Origin: Plantago major
Lineage: Eukaryota > Streptophyta > Magnoliopsida > Lamiales > Plantaginaceae
Length of the DNA: 64,000 nt
Direction: 5' to 3'
Assembly: GCA_026545765.1 (NCBI GenBank)
Contig: JAIFAC010000146.1
Coordinates: 1 to 64,000 of the forward strand
Of this stretch, positions 47,548 to 59,254 are shown in pieces. Both the position numbers and the translations under genes were made by a program. Numbering within the stretch: position 1 is the first letter of the stretch; every line of letters starts with the position of its first letter. The notes beneath the pieces are model-generated. The model searched no databases. It saw only the letters and a program-made list of their open reading frames with translations, and was not told where the DNA came from.

Positions 47548-50055
47548 ATGGCTACTGCTACATTGAACTGCTTTATGTACTCTTCTCCTTACATTCTCAC
47601 AAAACCTAAAACCCCTTCTCTCACCTCAACTGCATCCACTCCCTCTTTTCGTTCGTTCAAGATTTGTTGCCAGGAGAAGCCTACTGCTGCACCTGTCATT
47701 CCATCCAACCAGGAGTGGATGTTCGACAATTTAGATGGCCCTGTAAGAATTCCCTTTTCCAATTTGTCATTTTTGTGGGTTAATTTGTGATTTATTGGTC
47801 TAAAGTTTTCAACTTGATGGTGGTTAGTCATTTCTGATTTCTTGGTCGAAATGTTTCAACTTGATGATGGTTATTGGTTAGTCATTATCAGCATAAAGCT
47901 TCTGGTTTGAATTGGGGAAAAAAGTTGTTTAGTATACCACTACTTGCAGTTTTTTTTTTTTTAATTGATTACTAGTAGTATCTTGTTGGACTGGTTGAAA
48001 TTGTGTTTGGATTTGGAATGCTGGCTTCTATGCTTCGAATACGGGTGTTAGCTTCAACTCAATGTGGTGTCGAAAAGTTTTATACCTATTTTGTTGCGGT
48101 AATTGGGTTTCGGGCTATTGCAGGCCTAGTTTATATGAACCCAAGTTTTGACTGAAAAGGATTCTTTTACCTGACATTTCGAATCATCAGTTCTAAGGCT
48201 GTGCTTTCTTGTTTATTAAAGACACTGAATAATTGATGAATTATGTTTGTCAAGATATGATTTTTTTTTAGAGGAAGCATGATTTGGCATTACTGAACAA
48301 AGATGGATTCATGTACTTTGTGGATCACTAACTCAATATGAAGTGGACCCAAACTTTTTCATGTTTCAAGCTAACATGACACTCGAGAACAGTTGCCGAT
48401 GTGATTATTAGAAAAATGCATTATTGCTACCGATACATGTGAAGTTTTCCTAGAAAAATGGGTTAACTCACCAAAACATGTGATACTGATCTTTGTATTT
48501 GCTCCTGTTTCTTCAGTTAGAACTTTTCAATTGTGTGCACAAGTGTAGATTTTTTGTTCAGGGCTCAATTAATTTATGAATTTGCACTTTATTTACAGTA
48601 ATTTTTTCTTTAGGATGTTTGGAACAAGACATGGTACCCAAAAGCTTCAGATCATGTCAATACAGACAAGCCGTGGTATGTAGTGGATGCGACTGACAAA
48701 ATTTTGGGAAGAATGGCTACCGCTATTGCAGTTTACATTAGGGGCAAGAATCTTCCAACTTACACCCCCAGTGTAGATATGGGAGCATATGTCATAGTGG
48801 TATGGATTGCATTTCTCTCTTCCCGTGCTAATACTTATTTAGTCATGGAGGCGTATATTTATGTTCTTTTATGATCTGTGTATCTTGTCTCTGTACTCTC
48901 CATACAATGATGCTACAGTTGACGGTGAAAGTAATGTATATTTTTACCCATGCCTGTGACTCGTGTGTGTGTGCATGCAGCTGAATCCTACTGTTGAACT
49001 CAGTATCTGAATTGTGTATACAATTGTAATTTATGAGCTCTTCACTTCATGTGGTGGTTTCACCCTCAAGCACACTTCTTCATGGCTTTATGCAGTTCTT
49101 TCTCCTCAATCATTATCCTTCAAAATTCAATGGTTGTGGATTTACGTATTCATCTCAAGTTGTTGACCTTAGTTTTATATAATTGCATCATTATCCTCAT
49201 GCTTAATTGCATTTTACAAGTTGTGCTGCACAAATAAATATGCCGGATGAGAGTTACTTTTAAGACAAAACCTCCTTTTATGAAATAGGTCAATGCTGAC
49301 AAAGTCGCTGTATCCGGAAAGAAGAGAACACAGAAACTGTACAGAAGGCATTCAGGAAGACCTGGTGGGATGACAGTAGAAACATTTGACCAGCTTCAGA
49401 AGAGAATCCCTGAAAGAATTATAGAGCATGCAGTTCGTGGGATGCTTCCCAAAGGAAGGGTAAGTTCATTGGGCAGTATGTGGAATAATCTTTATTTTTT
49501 ACTCACCGTAGCTTAGTTAATTAAGGTGTCTTATCATTGCATTGCCATTTATACATGATACATGCGGAGATATCCTTGTGGTTCAGCATGTAGAAGGATG
49601 TAGGTTTTGATTAAGAATATCCTTGGCTATCTTGGATGTCATTGTGCATGTATCAAACTAGCCTGGAATTTTTGTATAGCATGCCTTCTGCCCTGACCAA
49701 CCACTGCCTAATGGTAGCCGGATCTTTATTCTCCATCTAAAGGATCTACCACATGTACTGAGAACTCTGGTTTAGTTGAGCTGAATCATTTTTTATTATG
49801 GTTGCACATGTTGAAACAGGTTGTACTGAATAGGATATTTCATCGTGAAGGATTAAGATTTTGTGTGTTTATAACGTCTGATTGTGTAAATGTCTTACTC
49901 CTGTCCAATGCATGAGCAGTATCTTATGTTGTTTGCAGCTTGGGAGATCCTTATTCAACCATCTTAAGGTGTACAATGGTCCAGACCATCCACATGAGGC
50001 TCAAAAGCCTGTTGAGTTACCCATAAGGGACAAGAGGATAATAAAGCGGACATAA
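47548..50055 (+). CDS. RPL13: 50S ribosomal protein L13, chloroplastic
   Basis: Nuclear gene for a plastid large-subunit ribosomal protein, an early assembly protein of the 50S particle. Four exons: 47548-47742, 48614-48799, 49289-49459 and 49939-50055; all junctions are GT/AG and the frame is unbroken, giving 222 residues. Residues 1-45 form a Ser/Thr-rich, acid-poor plastid transit peptide ([14 protein letters not shown] start). The mature part shows [74 protein letters not shown] and [16 protein letters not shown], all hallmark L13 blocks. The start is the first ATG, followed at once by the transit peptide. This is the cleanest gene in the window and serves as an internal control for assembly quality. 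Confidence 0.96.
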
Positions 50056-50514
50056 GTGTTCCCCTTTTTCTTGCTGAGGATAGGAGTCGTTTCAGCTGCA
50101 TAATTGTTTTTTGTTTCATCTAATTTTGTAATGAAATTTGCTTGTCTTTTCGTTGTGGATCTTAATCACAATCAGAGGCAAGTCCAAACCAAAATCTTGA
50201 TTCAAGTATTATATGTTGATGTATATTTTGCTCTGTGACATTGCTTTGTCTAAGTTGCTGATCACATACTAAAATATTTGATGATAAAATATATCACCAT
50301 CTTACCCTTCTCTTTTTCAATAAACAGTGAGTTCCACCCACCTTACTGAAAAGGTGACATTTCATTCAATAACTGGAGCTTAATAAAGTTCCTTGGCTTT
50401 GAACTCTGAAGTCAAATTACCCAATTACTTTTTACATATTACTCCCACTTTAATGTGCTCTACAGTAGCAGTATTTATACCAACAAATATTATAGCAATA
50501 AATCTTCTTGCAAA
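50056..50514. other. 3' intergenic space between convergent RPL13 and TBL genes
   Basis: RPL13 and the TBL gene converge here. Both 3' UTRs must lie in this AT-rich stretch. An AATAAA-like signal (AATAAACAG) is near 50322. No other feature seen. Confidence 0.45.
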
Positions 50515-52413
50515 TTAGATCTTTGATTTTCCAGTGGTGACAAGAATTGCATACAGCAGCTGATTCCAAGTATCAGCAACACCAGCAAGGCACCAATGGC
50601 TGCAGTCATTTCCTATATTGCCATCATTTCCATAGGCTGAGGGATGTCCGCCTTTTCTCAACTGTGACAGTTTAGTCACGCCGAGCAAGCCAACTGCTGT
50701 TGACATGTTGCTCAACACCCTCTTTACCACTGCATCAGCTGGCATTGCTTCCCCGGGGTACTCTGACCCACTGACCGGTTGAGTTTCTCCATTGCAGTTA
50801 GCTCTGGGTGCACCCCACTCCGAACCACTGCAAGGCAATTTAAACTTATAAACACAACAAAGCCTGTAAGGTAAATTTCTTTATATCTGTTTATTCCAGT
50901 AATGATGTTTTCTTTCCCTTCATATCACTAACAAATGTTATACTTATAGTTGAAAAAGACACATATATGCTTATCTTTGGTAAGGTACCCCGTAATCAAT
51001 TTTCAAGAGAGAAAAAACTTACTTGTAATGAGTAGGAGAGATTCCCTGGAAGAAAACCTTAGTCTGAGCCGGATTTATGTTTGAATCCACCCACTTGGAC
51101 CAAGTTTTTAATCCTTCGCTGAATGCAGTCAAGCGATCCATGTCTTTATACAGTTTACCACCTCGTTGAATGTAATCCCATCTGTTCAAGATCACTGAAC
51201 GTTTCATACTTTTGTGCTTCTAGTATTATATAAGAGCATGATATAATGATATTGAGAGCAGTAGTTTGAGACATAGGAAGTCTTAGAGTTTCTTACGGTT
51301 TTTTGTTTCCTTTGTGGAGCCACCAATGCCATGTATTAAATATGAGCATGTCAAACCCTCTCCATGAGTCGCCATTTTGGATTGAGTCGAGCTTCAGAAT
51401 TCTACCCTTCTTTTCTTTTACAAGATCTACCAGAAATGCATTTCGAGATAACATCAACGAGATTTTATAGTCCTGCATGCAATCCGGCATTATATTTGGT
51501 TAGCTTAGTTCTTTTCAGACCTGTTCTTTGCTTAATTGTCCTACTATGATAACTGTAATTTTTGTGTGTGTGTGTGGAGAGAAACCGCTGGGGTGGTTGG
51601 ACTGAGCCCATGAATATTAGGAACAATACCGGAAGATAAAATGTGGATACATATCCTTTCTTCTGCAAGGTGAAGTTCGACTGAGGAACTGCTGCATGAA
51701 TCATGCATGTGAGAGATTGCCATTGATTTAAGCTTAGAGAATCCCCACTAACATTATTCTCTTCCCTCGAAACCTCCTCAAGAAATCTTGCCCACTAAAT
51801 CTGCATGTCGGACAATCAGCATGATTTCCTCTTGAGCATATCTTAACACATAAAATTTCCAAATAGAACTGAAAAGTAGATGAATATTCATTTACATGAA
51901 AGATCCCAATTCACTAATGAAAATGCAACAAATATGTCTGTTGGTTTACCAGTATTCCTGTTCGTTTATTGTACAGTACATTGATTAGAAGTTGTATAGA
52001 CTGTTACAGGGGAGGAATCAGTGTTTTTACTCGAACTTCTATTGGTAAAAGTCTATAAAAATCTGTCCGTACTTTGTTTTATACTGTTTGTCTGTTAAGT
52101 TGCATTCACATCACTTATTTTAATTTGGTAAGAGTTGCATGAGTTGCAGTATAAGACCGTACTTGGGAAGTTCACATGCATTAGGCTTCCATCTGTATTT
52201 AAGGTAAAGCCTATCAGGTCTTCCATTTCCCACACAGTCGAACTGCTTCTCAATAAACGAACACAGAGAAGCATCATATAGAGGATATGCATCATCATAA
52301 ACCCAGCTTCCTTGGAACAGATCGCATCCTGCATCTAAACATGATAATGGTGTAAAGCACAAAACTGTTAGCAGAAAAACGAAGGTGAAAGAGAAGCTGA
52401 AGCCATGTCCCAT
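50515..52413 (-). CDS. TRICHOME BIREFRINGENCE-LIKE (TBL) polysaccharide O-acetyltransferase, one frameshift
   Basis: TBL proteins are Golgi membrane enzymes that O-acetylate cell-wall polysaccharides such as xylan. Five exons: 52413-52163, 51800-51630, 51472-51297, 51181-51023 and 50827-50515, all GT/AG. The N-terminus is a hydrophobic signal-anchor ([14 protein letters not shown]), followed by the TBL domain [12 protein letters not shown] and [17 protein letters not shown], then [42 protein letters not shown] and the DUF231 end with the catalytic DxxH motif as [10 protein letters not shown]. Summed exons are 1070 nt, one short of a multiple of three. The missing base lies in a four-base run (51743-51746), exactly in the catalytic GDS motif, which is otherwise present one frame over. 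An in-frame ATG at 52473 is possible, but 52413 gives the normal signal-anchor. The substrate cannot be told. Confidence 0.87.
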
Positions 52414-53401
52414 TCTTTTCGTAAGTTTATTATAATGAAAAGACGAGAAATAAAACTTTGAATAGATTTCCATTAAGAGGGGATGATTATATATACATGT
52501 ACTACATGAGTTTGAGCAAGATAGATGTCTGGTAGAGTATGCTTGTTGGGAAGGAGTTGCTGGTGGATATAATATAATTTGTCTTTGTGGAGAAGAGAGT
52601 TTTTTTTCGTAGGAAACACATTTACATCATTATCATTGCTCCTCTTTGTATTCTGTTATATGTTGGATCATGATTACTTAATATGTTCTTGATGATTACT
52701 GGGTTCTATTTCTCATCTACTTAAATCATTCTTCCAAGGAAAGCTTTACTTGTTTATATAGCCAGTTCATCATTGAGCCAGCCTGTTTCTTCCTTTGCAA
52801 TATACATTATTTATCGTGCAGCTTTCTTATCGGTCCATTGCTTGTTGAGATGTTCGAATTAATTCATTTTTATTAGTTCCCCAGCAGATATGGCCAGAAG
52901 CCGGTTTTTTTTTAAAGGTTTTTTTGTATATTGGACTGGCTGTGCTAGTATGTATATAGTGTGCTCCTTATCAGAAAATGACAGTTCACATTCGGAATCT
53001 CAGATCAAACATTCAAAGTGCCAAACTTGGAAGCCGAATAACACGAGATATGGTCCCAAAGTTTATAGAAATGTTGTGCAGGAGGAGAGACATAAGTTCT
53101 TGGACAAGGTTGCATATCCTTGAGATTATAACAATGAGAAAGAACCGCCAGTATAGTCGATTCTCTATTGACAGTATCGTTGAGCATGTTTCTCGGAGCT
53201 GGCTGATGTCCAAAGTGAAATTAACAATCTTCATGGCTGCTTGTAGACTCAATTATCCTTATGCGAAACGCGGAGAGGGAAAGGAACAAAATTACAAAGA
53301 TAAATTCATCGACACTAGCTGGTAATTGTGCAATTCTGCATGTATCTTCCAAACTAATACTACAGTTTCTTAAAGTTAATGTTGTGAACATCTCAAACTC
53401 T

Positions 53402-53495
53402 TGAAAATCAGTGTTAAGAAGGTTATTAAAGTTTCTAAGATCTCATGTTTGGAAAATATTGCAGATGTTTGGAAAATCAGTGTTAAGAAGGTTAT
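53402..53495. repeat. 24-bp direct repeat, two copies
   Basis: GAAAATCAGTGTTAAGAAGG with TTAT occurs at about 53403 and 53472, separated by a related TTTGGAAAAT block. A short recent duplication. Confidence 0.75.
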
Positions 53496-53552
53496 ACATA
53501 TATGTCGGGCCTATGGGCTTGAGCCCGGGCCTGAATTTATGCCCATGCCCGA

Positions 53553-53725
53553 CCTACTCCATGCAATTTCTTTTCCGGCTCAATCTCAAAACCAACGCCG
53601 TTCTGAAAAGATCTAATCTTAAGATTTGTCGAGCAAGTTATTTTTGTTGTAACACTATGATTTACAACTTCGATTATAGAGTTACAAGTCACCCCCAATA
53701 ACTCAAAAAACCAAAAGCTACTAGC
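53553..53725. repeat. dispersed repeat, copy 1 (copy 2 at 55249-55425)
   Basis: CTACTCCATGCAATTT, GGCTCAAT(C/G)TCAAAACCAAC, GATCTAAT(C/G)TTAAGATTTG and TCGAGCAA are shared in order with copy 2, and both are preceded by ATATATGTCGGGC. Probably pieces of an unclassified mobile element. Confidence 0.75.
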
Positions 53726-54184
53726 AAACCATCTGGTCCAGGCCTGTTTATTTTTTAAAAGGCCCATGGCTCGGAGCGGGCCTGGAATTTTGTCCAGGAC
53801 CATGCCCATCCCGGGCTGGGCTCGACGTAAGTGCTTTTTGGGAAAATTCTCTTGAGAGACCACATCCACATGTAAATTTAGAAAAGAGGCCAACAGTGTT
53901 TTCGAGTTTTCAAATAAAGTCCAAATGCATTTATACCCCACATGAGTGGACAATTATACCCCACATGAGTCGGACTGTATTAATGTACTATATATATATA
54001 CACGCTTGATCAGACATAGAGTTTACTAACATCGCCCTCAGACATTACAACAGATCAGATTAGTGGATACCAGATCAGACAGGATCATTAGTGGATCAGA
54101 CATAGCCAGACTATTAGTGTACTCTACTAATACAGTCTATACTCTATACATTCTTGAGGGGTGAAGTTGGAGATCTAGGAACGT

Positions 54185-54560
54185 TGGTGGTGGTGGTGGT
54201 TGATGTAGCCAGTGGTGATGGACGGATTCGTGTTTATGGATGAATCTTGACCGGATCTCATGGATCTTGGAGAGTGCCGGTGGGAGGTGGAGCACTAGCA
54301 AGGACTGGAAAGGCGTGGTGGTGGTGGGTGGGTGGTGCGTGGAATGTGGAAACGAGGGGTGGATCTGGTGGTGGATGGTGAAGGGCAGGCTGGTGGTGAG
54401 ATGTGGTGGGGAGGCGGGGTTGGTGGTGATAGGTGGTGGTGGCTGGTTCTTGGAGGCGGACGGTGAGAGGTTGTGACGGTGGTGCGACGTGGATGCGATG
54501 GAAAGCGAGCGGCAGGCGGTGGTGGAAATGGTGGCAAAACCGGTTGTGGTGTTTTGTGGT
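54185..54560. other. G-rich, strand-asymmetric GGTGG tract
   Basis: The plus strand is crowded with GGTGG, TGGTGGTGG and GGGTGGGTGG runs and is nearly free of C-rich runs. The opposite strand gives Pro/His-rich open frames of over 100 codons that are a compositional by-product. Low-complexity DNA; multiple G-runs would allow quadruplex-type structures. Confidence 0.6.
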
Positions 54561-54821
54561 GGAGGAAGGTGTTAGAGAGAGAAGAGGGAGAGAGTGGGTT
54601 ATTTTGGCTGAATGAAAGGAATGAGGGCAAAACAAGTTAAAATGGAATCGGAGGGCAAAACGATCAATTCAATGCCATTTTTCATGTGTCAAAGCATATG
54701 GCCGTTTTTTGCATAAATGTATGGGACCAGGCACCGGCCTGCTTTCTTCCCGTGCTTTTTTTTGTTGCCTTGGTGACACATTTTCATTTCTCATGGATAA
54801 TTATTGACAATATGGTTACTG

Positions 54822-54885
54822 TGGTCCATTGGTTAGAAATATGGACATTTATTTTTTGACACCCAAGTTCGATTGCCAATGTTGT
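54822..54885 (+). repeat. tRNA-like/SINE-type promoter remnant
   Basis: GGTCCATTGGTTAGAA resembles a pol III A box region (TGGTTAGAA), and 40 bases on AAGTTCGATTGCC resembles a B box. The intervening sequence does not fold into a normal anticodon arm, so it is not a functional tRNA gene. A SINE head or a tRNA pseudogene is likely. Confidence 0.4.
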
Positions 54886-55248
54886 CTATTTTATTTTAAT
54901 CATTTTTATATATTTACCTTCATATTATAGAAAAAAGGTTCTAGGACCGTCATTTATGTATCATTTTTTTTGTCATTACTCTAAACCTCTTGTTTATTAA
55001 TTTCAAGATTTGAAAAAGAAGTATTCTTATTATTATATTTTAATGGTTCATGTATTATCTAGTATAATTCACAACCATACAGATAGTCAAACACTCATAT
55101 ATAATTTAAAATATATTAGTATATATACATATATGTCGGGCTCACATGCCTCAATTTGTGCCCAAACCCGGTTCTAAATGCACTACTAGGCTGGTCAAAG
55201 CGGGCTTGACAGGACAGGGTCTAGGCTTGGACGGGCCAAATTGACATC

Positions 55249-55425
55249 CCTACTCCATGCAATTTTTTGTCGGCTCAATGTCAAAACCAACACCGTTATG
55301 AGAAGATCTAATGTTAAGATTTGTCGAGCAATCGTAAATAAGTTTTGAACCACTGAGATTTACAACTAGGATTGTAGAGTTGCATGTCACCCTATAACTC
55401 GAAAATAAAACACTACTAGCGAACT
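55249..55425. repeat. dispersed repeat, copy 2 (copy 1 at 53553-53725)
   Basis: Same order of blocks as copy 1 with about 15-20% visible differences. Upstream, this copy has extra GGGC-rich sequence (55140-55245). Confidence 0.75.
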
Positions 55426-56302
55426 GACACACCAAAATTCCTTTCGTAACATAGCCAAGAAGAAAACAAGTACCGGGATAAAAGAGAAACTAAACAGAAA
55501 ATCACTAACACAATATTTGAAAAATTAGAGACAATGCAATAGTAGTGCATTCGGTGTAAGAACAAAAAAAGCAATACCTTTTTGGAAAGTGATTAAAGTT
55601 ACTACATCGTTAGATATAAAACTGCTCTTTTGTAACTTCCTCCGTCAATGAGTTGAGAGAGTTGGGATAATGCTCATGTATAAACTTCTAAATATAATAA
55701 TGTAAGTAATAATGCCACTCATTCAGTCCCAACGAGACAATGACTTCAAAATATAAAAAAATACTCAAATTTCACGCAATCACACCATTACATTGTTCAT
55801 AATTCAGGGAAAAGAGAAGAAATCAAGAAGGAAATATGTCAAAACATGATACAAACAAATTAAAACAAATGTTGGTGACATACACCAGCAAATACAATCA
55901 ACAACATACAAGATTTTCTCGAGACTAGCCTTCATTCTGTCCATGCTTACACATCCTTCAATTTCTTTCATATACGTAGTTCCGCCAAGAAGCTGCAGAG
56001 AACATTCATGTTTATTTTACCAAGCGTCAAGAAGAAGCGAACATTCATGTTCGCAGTACAACTGTCCCAAGCATATCATAAACAACTAATTCAACATTGA
56101 GCAACATTATTAGTTCAAATTAGACTGTTAAAATCAAGGACTACAAAACCAATGTGTATGACAGAGTATAACAAACCTGATTAGGATTATAAACACAAAT
56201 TCATATCAGCTGATATTTGACATTTCCATACATATTAGCAATACGCAAGTTGGTTCAATTTGTTAATGGCTATATTAGCAAACAAAAGAGAAGTAAATTA
56301 CC

Positions 56303-58633
56303 TCAGGTCTTAGTTATCTGAACTTGAAGGAATAAATTTCCACAATGTTTGTCTTTAATTTTCATTGCTGAAGCCACGACGGAAGGGCTGTGTTTATTCA
56401 CATGGAGCAGTTCAAGAGTTAGTATGTCTCCGATATCCTCAGGTAATCCCAACATTGCATAACAATTGAGAATTATGAGTTGTTGAAGCCTTGGAAAATG
56501 GTTAAAAGCGCCTCCAGGAACTAGATTCAAATCTTTCATCACCAATGATATGAGTCTAGGAAACTCCCCTTCTGGCTCCCATTCAGTTCAGTTGGGCCCA
56601 CTCCATGACCAAGAAATCACTTTTTGCACTTTGAGTTCTTCCAAACTAGATAACGCACCAACAACTTTCATGAATTCCGGTGGGATTCTACACTTTATGA
56701 AGGTTAATTTTTTGAGCATAGACGGGAACTTGATATAAGACAAAAAGTTCTTGGACGCAAGAGACCAATCCGTGGAGCACTTCAATCTTTCAAGCTTATA
56801 CAGACAAGCAAGATCAAGGACATCATGCATCGCAATGTTGCAGTATAACCCGAGTTTCCTTATATTGGGAACTTGTTCAAAGAATGTTGTACCGAGTCCA
56901 AACAACTGCAAAGTTGATAGCGTTTCAAGCTTGTCGTGCAAAAACATTTTTTGATTTCCAGGATCACGCCAGACAAAGGTTTCTTTGCATTTTACATGTG
57001 TCAACAGTGGCATCTCCAACAAATCCATTGGCAATGAAAAAGCTCTAAACCATGGTAGTCGCCGAATAATCAGTGTCTGTAGATTCCTAAGTTTGGAGAT
57101 TGAAGTTGGTGTGTTCGAATGACAGCTGAAAGCAAGGTACCTTAGCAAGAACATATGCCATAATTGCGCAGGGAACTGGTAGAGTTCCAACTGAAATATA
57201 GCTAGTACCCTGAGCAATCTTAATCCCACAAACACATGTTCGAGCATCGGTGATGCATGACCTGTGGAAAGAAAAGATCGTGCAAGTGGAGATAACTCAT
57301 ACTCATGATGAGGCTGCAATAGTTGGCTGCCACTCACACGAAGAATATTATTAATATTATCATCAACACCAGGGTACCTCATATCTTTAGACCAGACAAA
57401 CTTCTCCTCCATCCCAATTACCGCACATAATAACCTCAACACTGGTTGTATTTGAAATACTTTTACGCGGCCAAAAGGGTCTTGTTGGCTAAGATGAAGT
57501 AGACTCTTATCAATTAAAATATCCAAGTAGGCCTCTGCAATATCTTCCAAGTTTTGATCTGCAATTTTTCTAACAAAACCCTCTGCAATCCACAATTTGA
57601 TTATATTTGAAGCCTTGATATCACAACATTCACGGAATGTTATCATATAGAGAAGGCAAGGTTTCAAATAATATGGTAAATAGTTATAAATGAGTACAAA
57701 CACACTTCCCAATATCTCTTCATAGTCTTCTTGACCTTCGTTGTGAGTTGAGAGTTTGAGCAACAAGCTCCCAGAAAGTTGAAGTCATCTCGGATGTGGT
57801 TAAGAGGCCAGCAATAAGGCCAATGGTTTGAGCAAGCCCTTTGCAGTAGGCAACAATAACTTTGCCGATTGGTTCAAGGTCATTTAGAGGGCAATAATCC
57901 TGTCGAAACACCAATTGACAGAAACAGAGCCAAGATTCACTATCTCTTAGGTAACGCATCATGTGAGGCTCTCCATACCGTGATGATCTTCCCTCATCAT
58001 CATCATCATCGAGCTCTTCACAAACAGTAAAAAGAATTCTACTTCCAACATGGTCATCCGGAAAGAACCTTCTTAGTGTGCTCCATACTAGCTCATGCTG
58101 TAAATTGTGAAATACAATAAAAAACTTTCGATATTTCAAAAATGTGGTTAGCATCGGGCCCAATTCATCAACAGTGAGGCGGCGGATGTCTTTGGTAATG
58201 AGATTACCAAGGCTCTCCAAAAGGTTTAACATAATCACTTTGACATCTCGTTCAAAGGCAGCACCAACACAAGCACGAAGGTGAAAAGGATCAGCAATAG
58301 AAGAATCATTGTAAAGTCTTATAGCAAGAGTGCGCTTACCCATTCCAGTGGACTCCCCAATAATAGGTATGATCTGTAAGTCCTGTGTTGGATGAAGGAG
58401 GCGTGACTTGAGAGTTTGAAAATCATCCTCATATATATTGATAAAATCGTCCACCGTCCTCCTCTTCTTCTTCCTCATAGCAGTTGGATCGGAGTTTGAT
58501 GGAACAAGTAGAGGTGGTGAATTGTCAACCGGCCACAGGTATGTTGGTTGACTTTCGCCTCTGTTGAGGATCTGTTGTTTGATAGACTCGAATTCATCAG
58601 CCACCGCATCTAATTCATCACCAATCATCAGGC

Positions 58634-58669
<36 letters not shown>

Positions 58670-58970
58670 GAGCATGTTGATTGTGATGATGATGATCATA
58701 ATTTCTCATGATTCGGAGTTCAACTGCGTTTTCCGCCTTCTTAGCAGCATCTACCATCCGAATCACCAGCTCATCTACATCTAGTGCTCCTTCGTTTGTA
58801 TCGAAGCCCAGAAGAAAATGAGAATGAGTTAGAAAGTCTCGGAAAGAAGAGGCTTTATCAAGGAAAGATGGGATGATATTCATATCATCATCACCGAAAA
58901 CAACAACATTCGAGTTATTGTCAACATATCTCTCTATGATTTGAATCATGCTTGCAACATGTTGAGCCAT
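56303..58970 (-). CDS. CC-NB-LRR (R1-like) resistance protein homologue with degenerate NB-ARC motifs; frameshift and internal stop
   Basis: NLRs are cytoplasmic immune receptors using ATP-driven switching. The N-terminal helical region (FLDKASSFRDFLTH) resembles R1-type coiled coils and contains a His/Asp tract (about residues 94-111). The NB-ARC follows: the P-loop reads GESTGMGKRT, with Arg where Thr/Ser should bind Mg; kinase-2 reads FFIVFHNLQ instead of LDD; GSRILFT is kept; GLPL reads GLAQ; the MHD position reads IQP. The LRR region follows (LLRVLAIFQLELYQFPAQLWHMFLLRYLAF is its first clear part, then several LxxLxxL repeats). The first frame ends at 57720 and the next overlaps it by 47 bp, implying one net extra base or two missing. 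A TGA at 56590-56588 interrupts the LRR, but the same frame then continues with FPRLISLVMKDLNLVPGG to a stop at 56303. Probably a pseudogene or truncated decoy. Confidence 0.8.
58637..58672. repeat. (CAT)n microsatellite inside the NLR coding region
   Basis: About eleven CAT/ATC triplets, read on the minus strand as GAT, give an uninterrupted Asp run next to a His-rich stretch. Trinucleotide length changes here alter the protein without breaking frame. Confidence 0.9.
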
Positions 58971-59229
58971 GCTTGATAAGCCTTAGATTAGATATTTCTT
59001 TGTGTGTTTGTGTGTGTGTGTTTTTTTGGTCAGCTGGTCAAGAAAAGTGGATAAGCAAAGAAAGATGAGTAAGTGGATATGAGTGTAGTAATTATTGTGC
59101 TGGTATTATGTAAATTATAAGGTAAATGTACTATCATGAATATGATGATAAGACTTAATAAGAACGATAAGAAGTTAAATAAGACGCAGACAAGATAATA
59201 GTTGAAAAATGTGTTGAGTATTTGAGAAT
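58971..59229. other. NLR upstream region; possible start of the copia LTR
   Basis: AT-rich sequence with a (GT)n run near 59001-59018. It must hold the NLR promoter on the minus strand. The 5' LTR of the plus-strand copia element probably begins within it, but I cannot define the LTR's first base because the 3' LTR is outside the window. Confidence 0.4.
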
Positions 59230-59254
59230 GATGAACAATTGTCGGTACAATCTG

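Larger units (their letters stand above)
52474..56302. other. repeat-containing intergenic region between the TBL gene and the NLR gene
   Basis: Contains a diverged dispersed repeat pair, a G-rich strand-biased tract, a tRNA-like segment and AT-rich spacer. The longest frames (115 codons at 52978 on +; 138 codons at 53537 and 125 codons at 54258 on -) show no domain and are low-complexity or repeat-derived, so none is called as a gene. Confidence 0.5.

Noticed and set aside
52978..53325. 115-codon plus-strand frame
   Set aside because: No recognisable family; mixed composition; overlaps other open frames of similar length.
54258..54635. 125-codon Pro/His-rich frame on the minus strand
   Set aside because: By-product of the G-rich low-complexity tract; no signal peptide, domain or codon bias.
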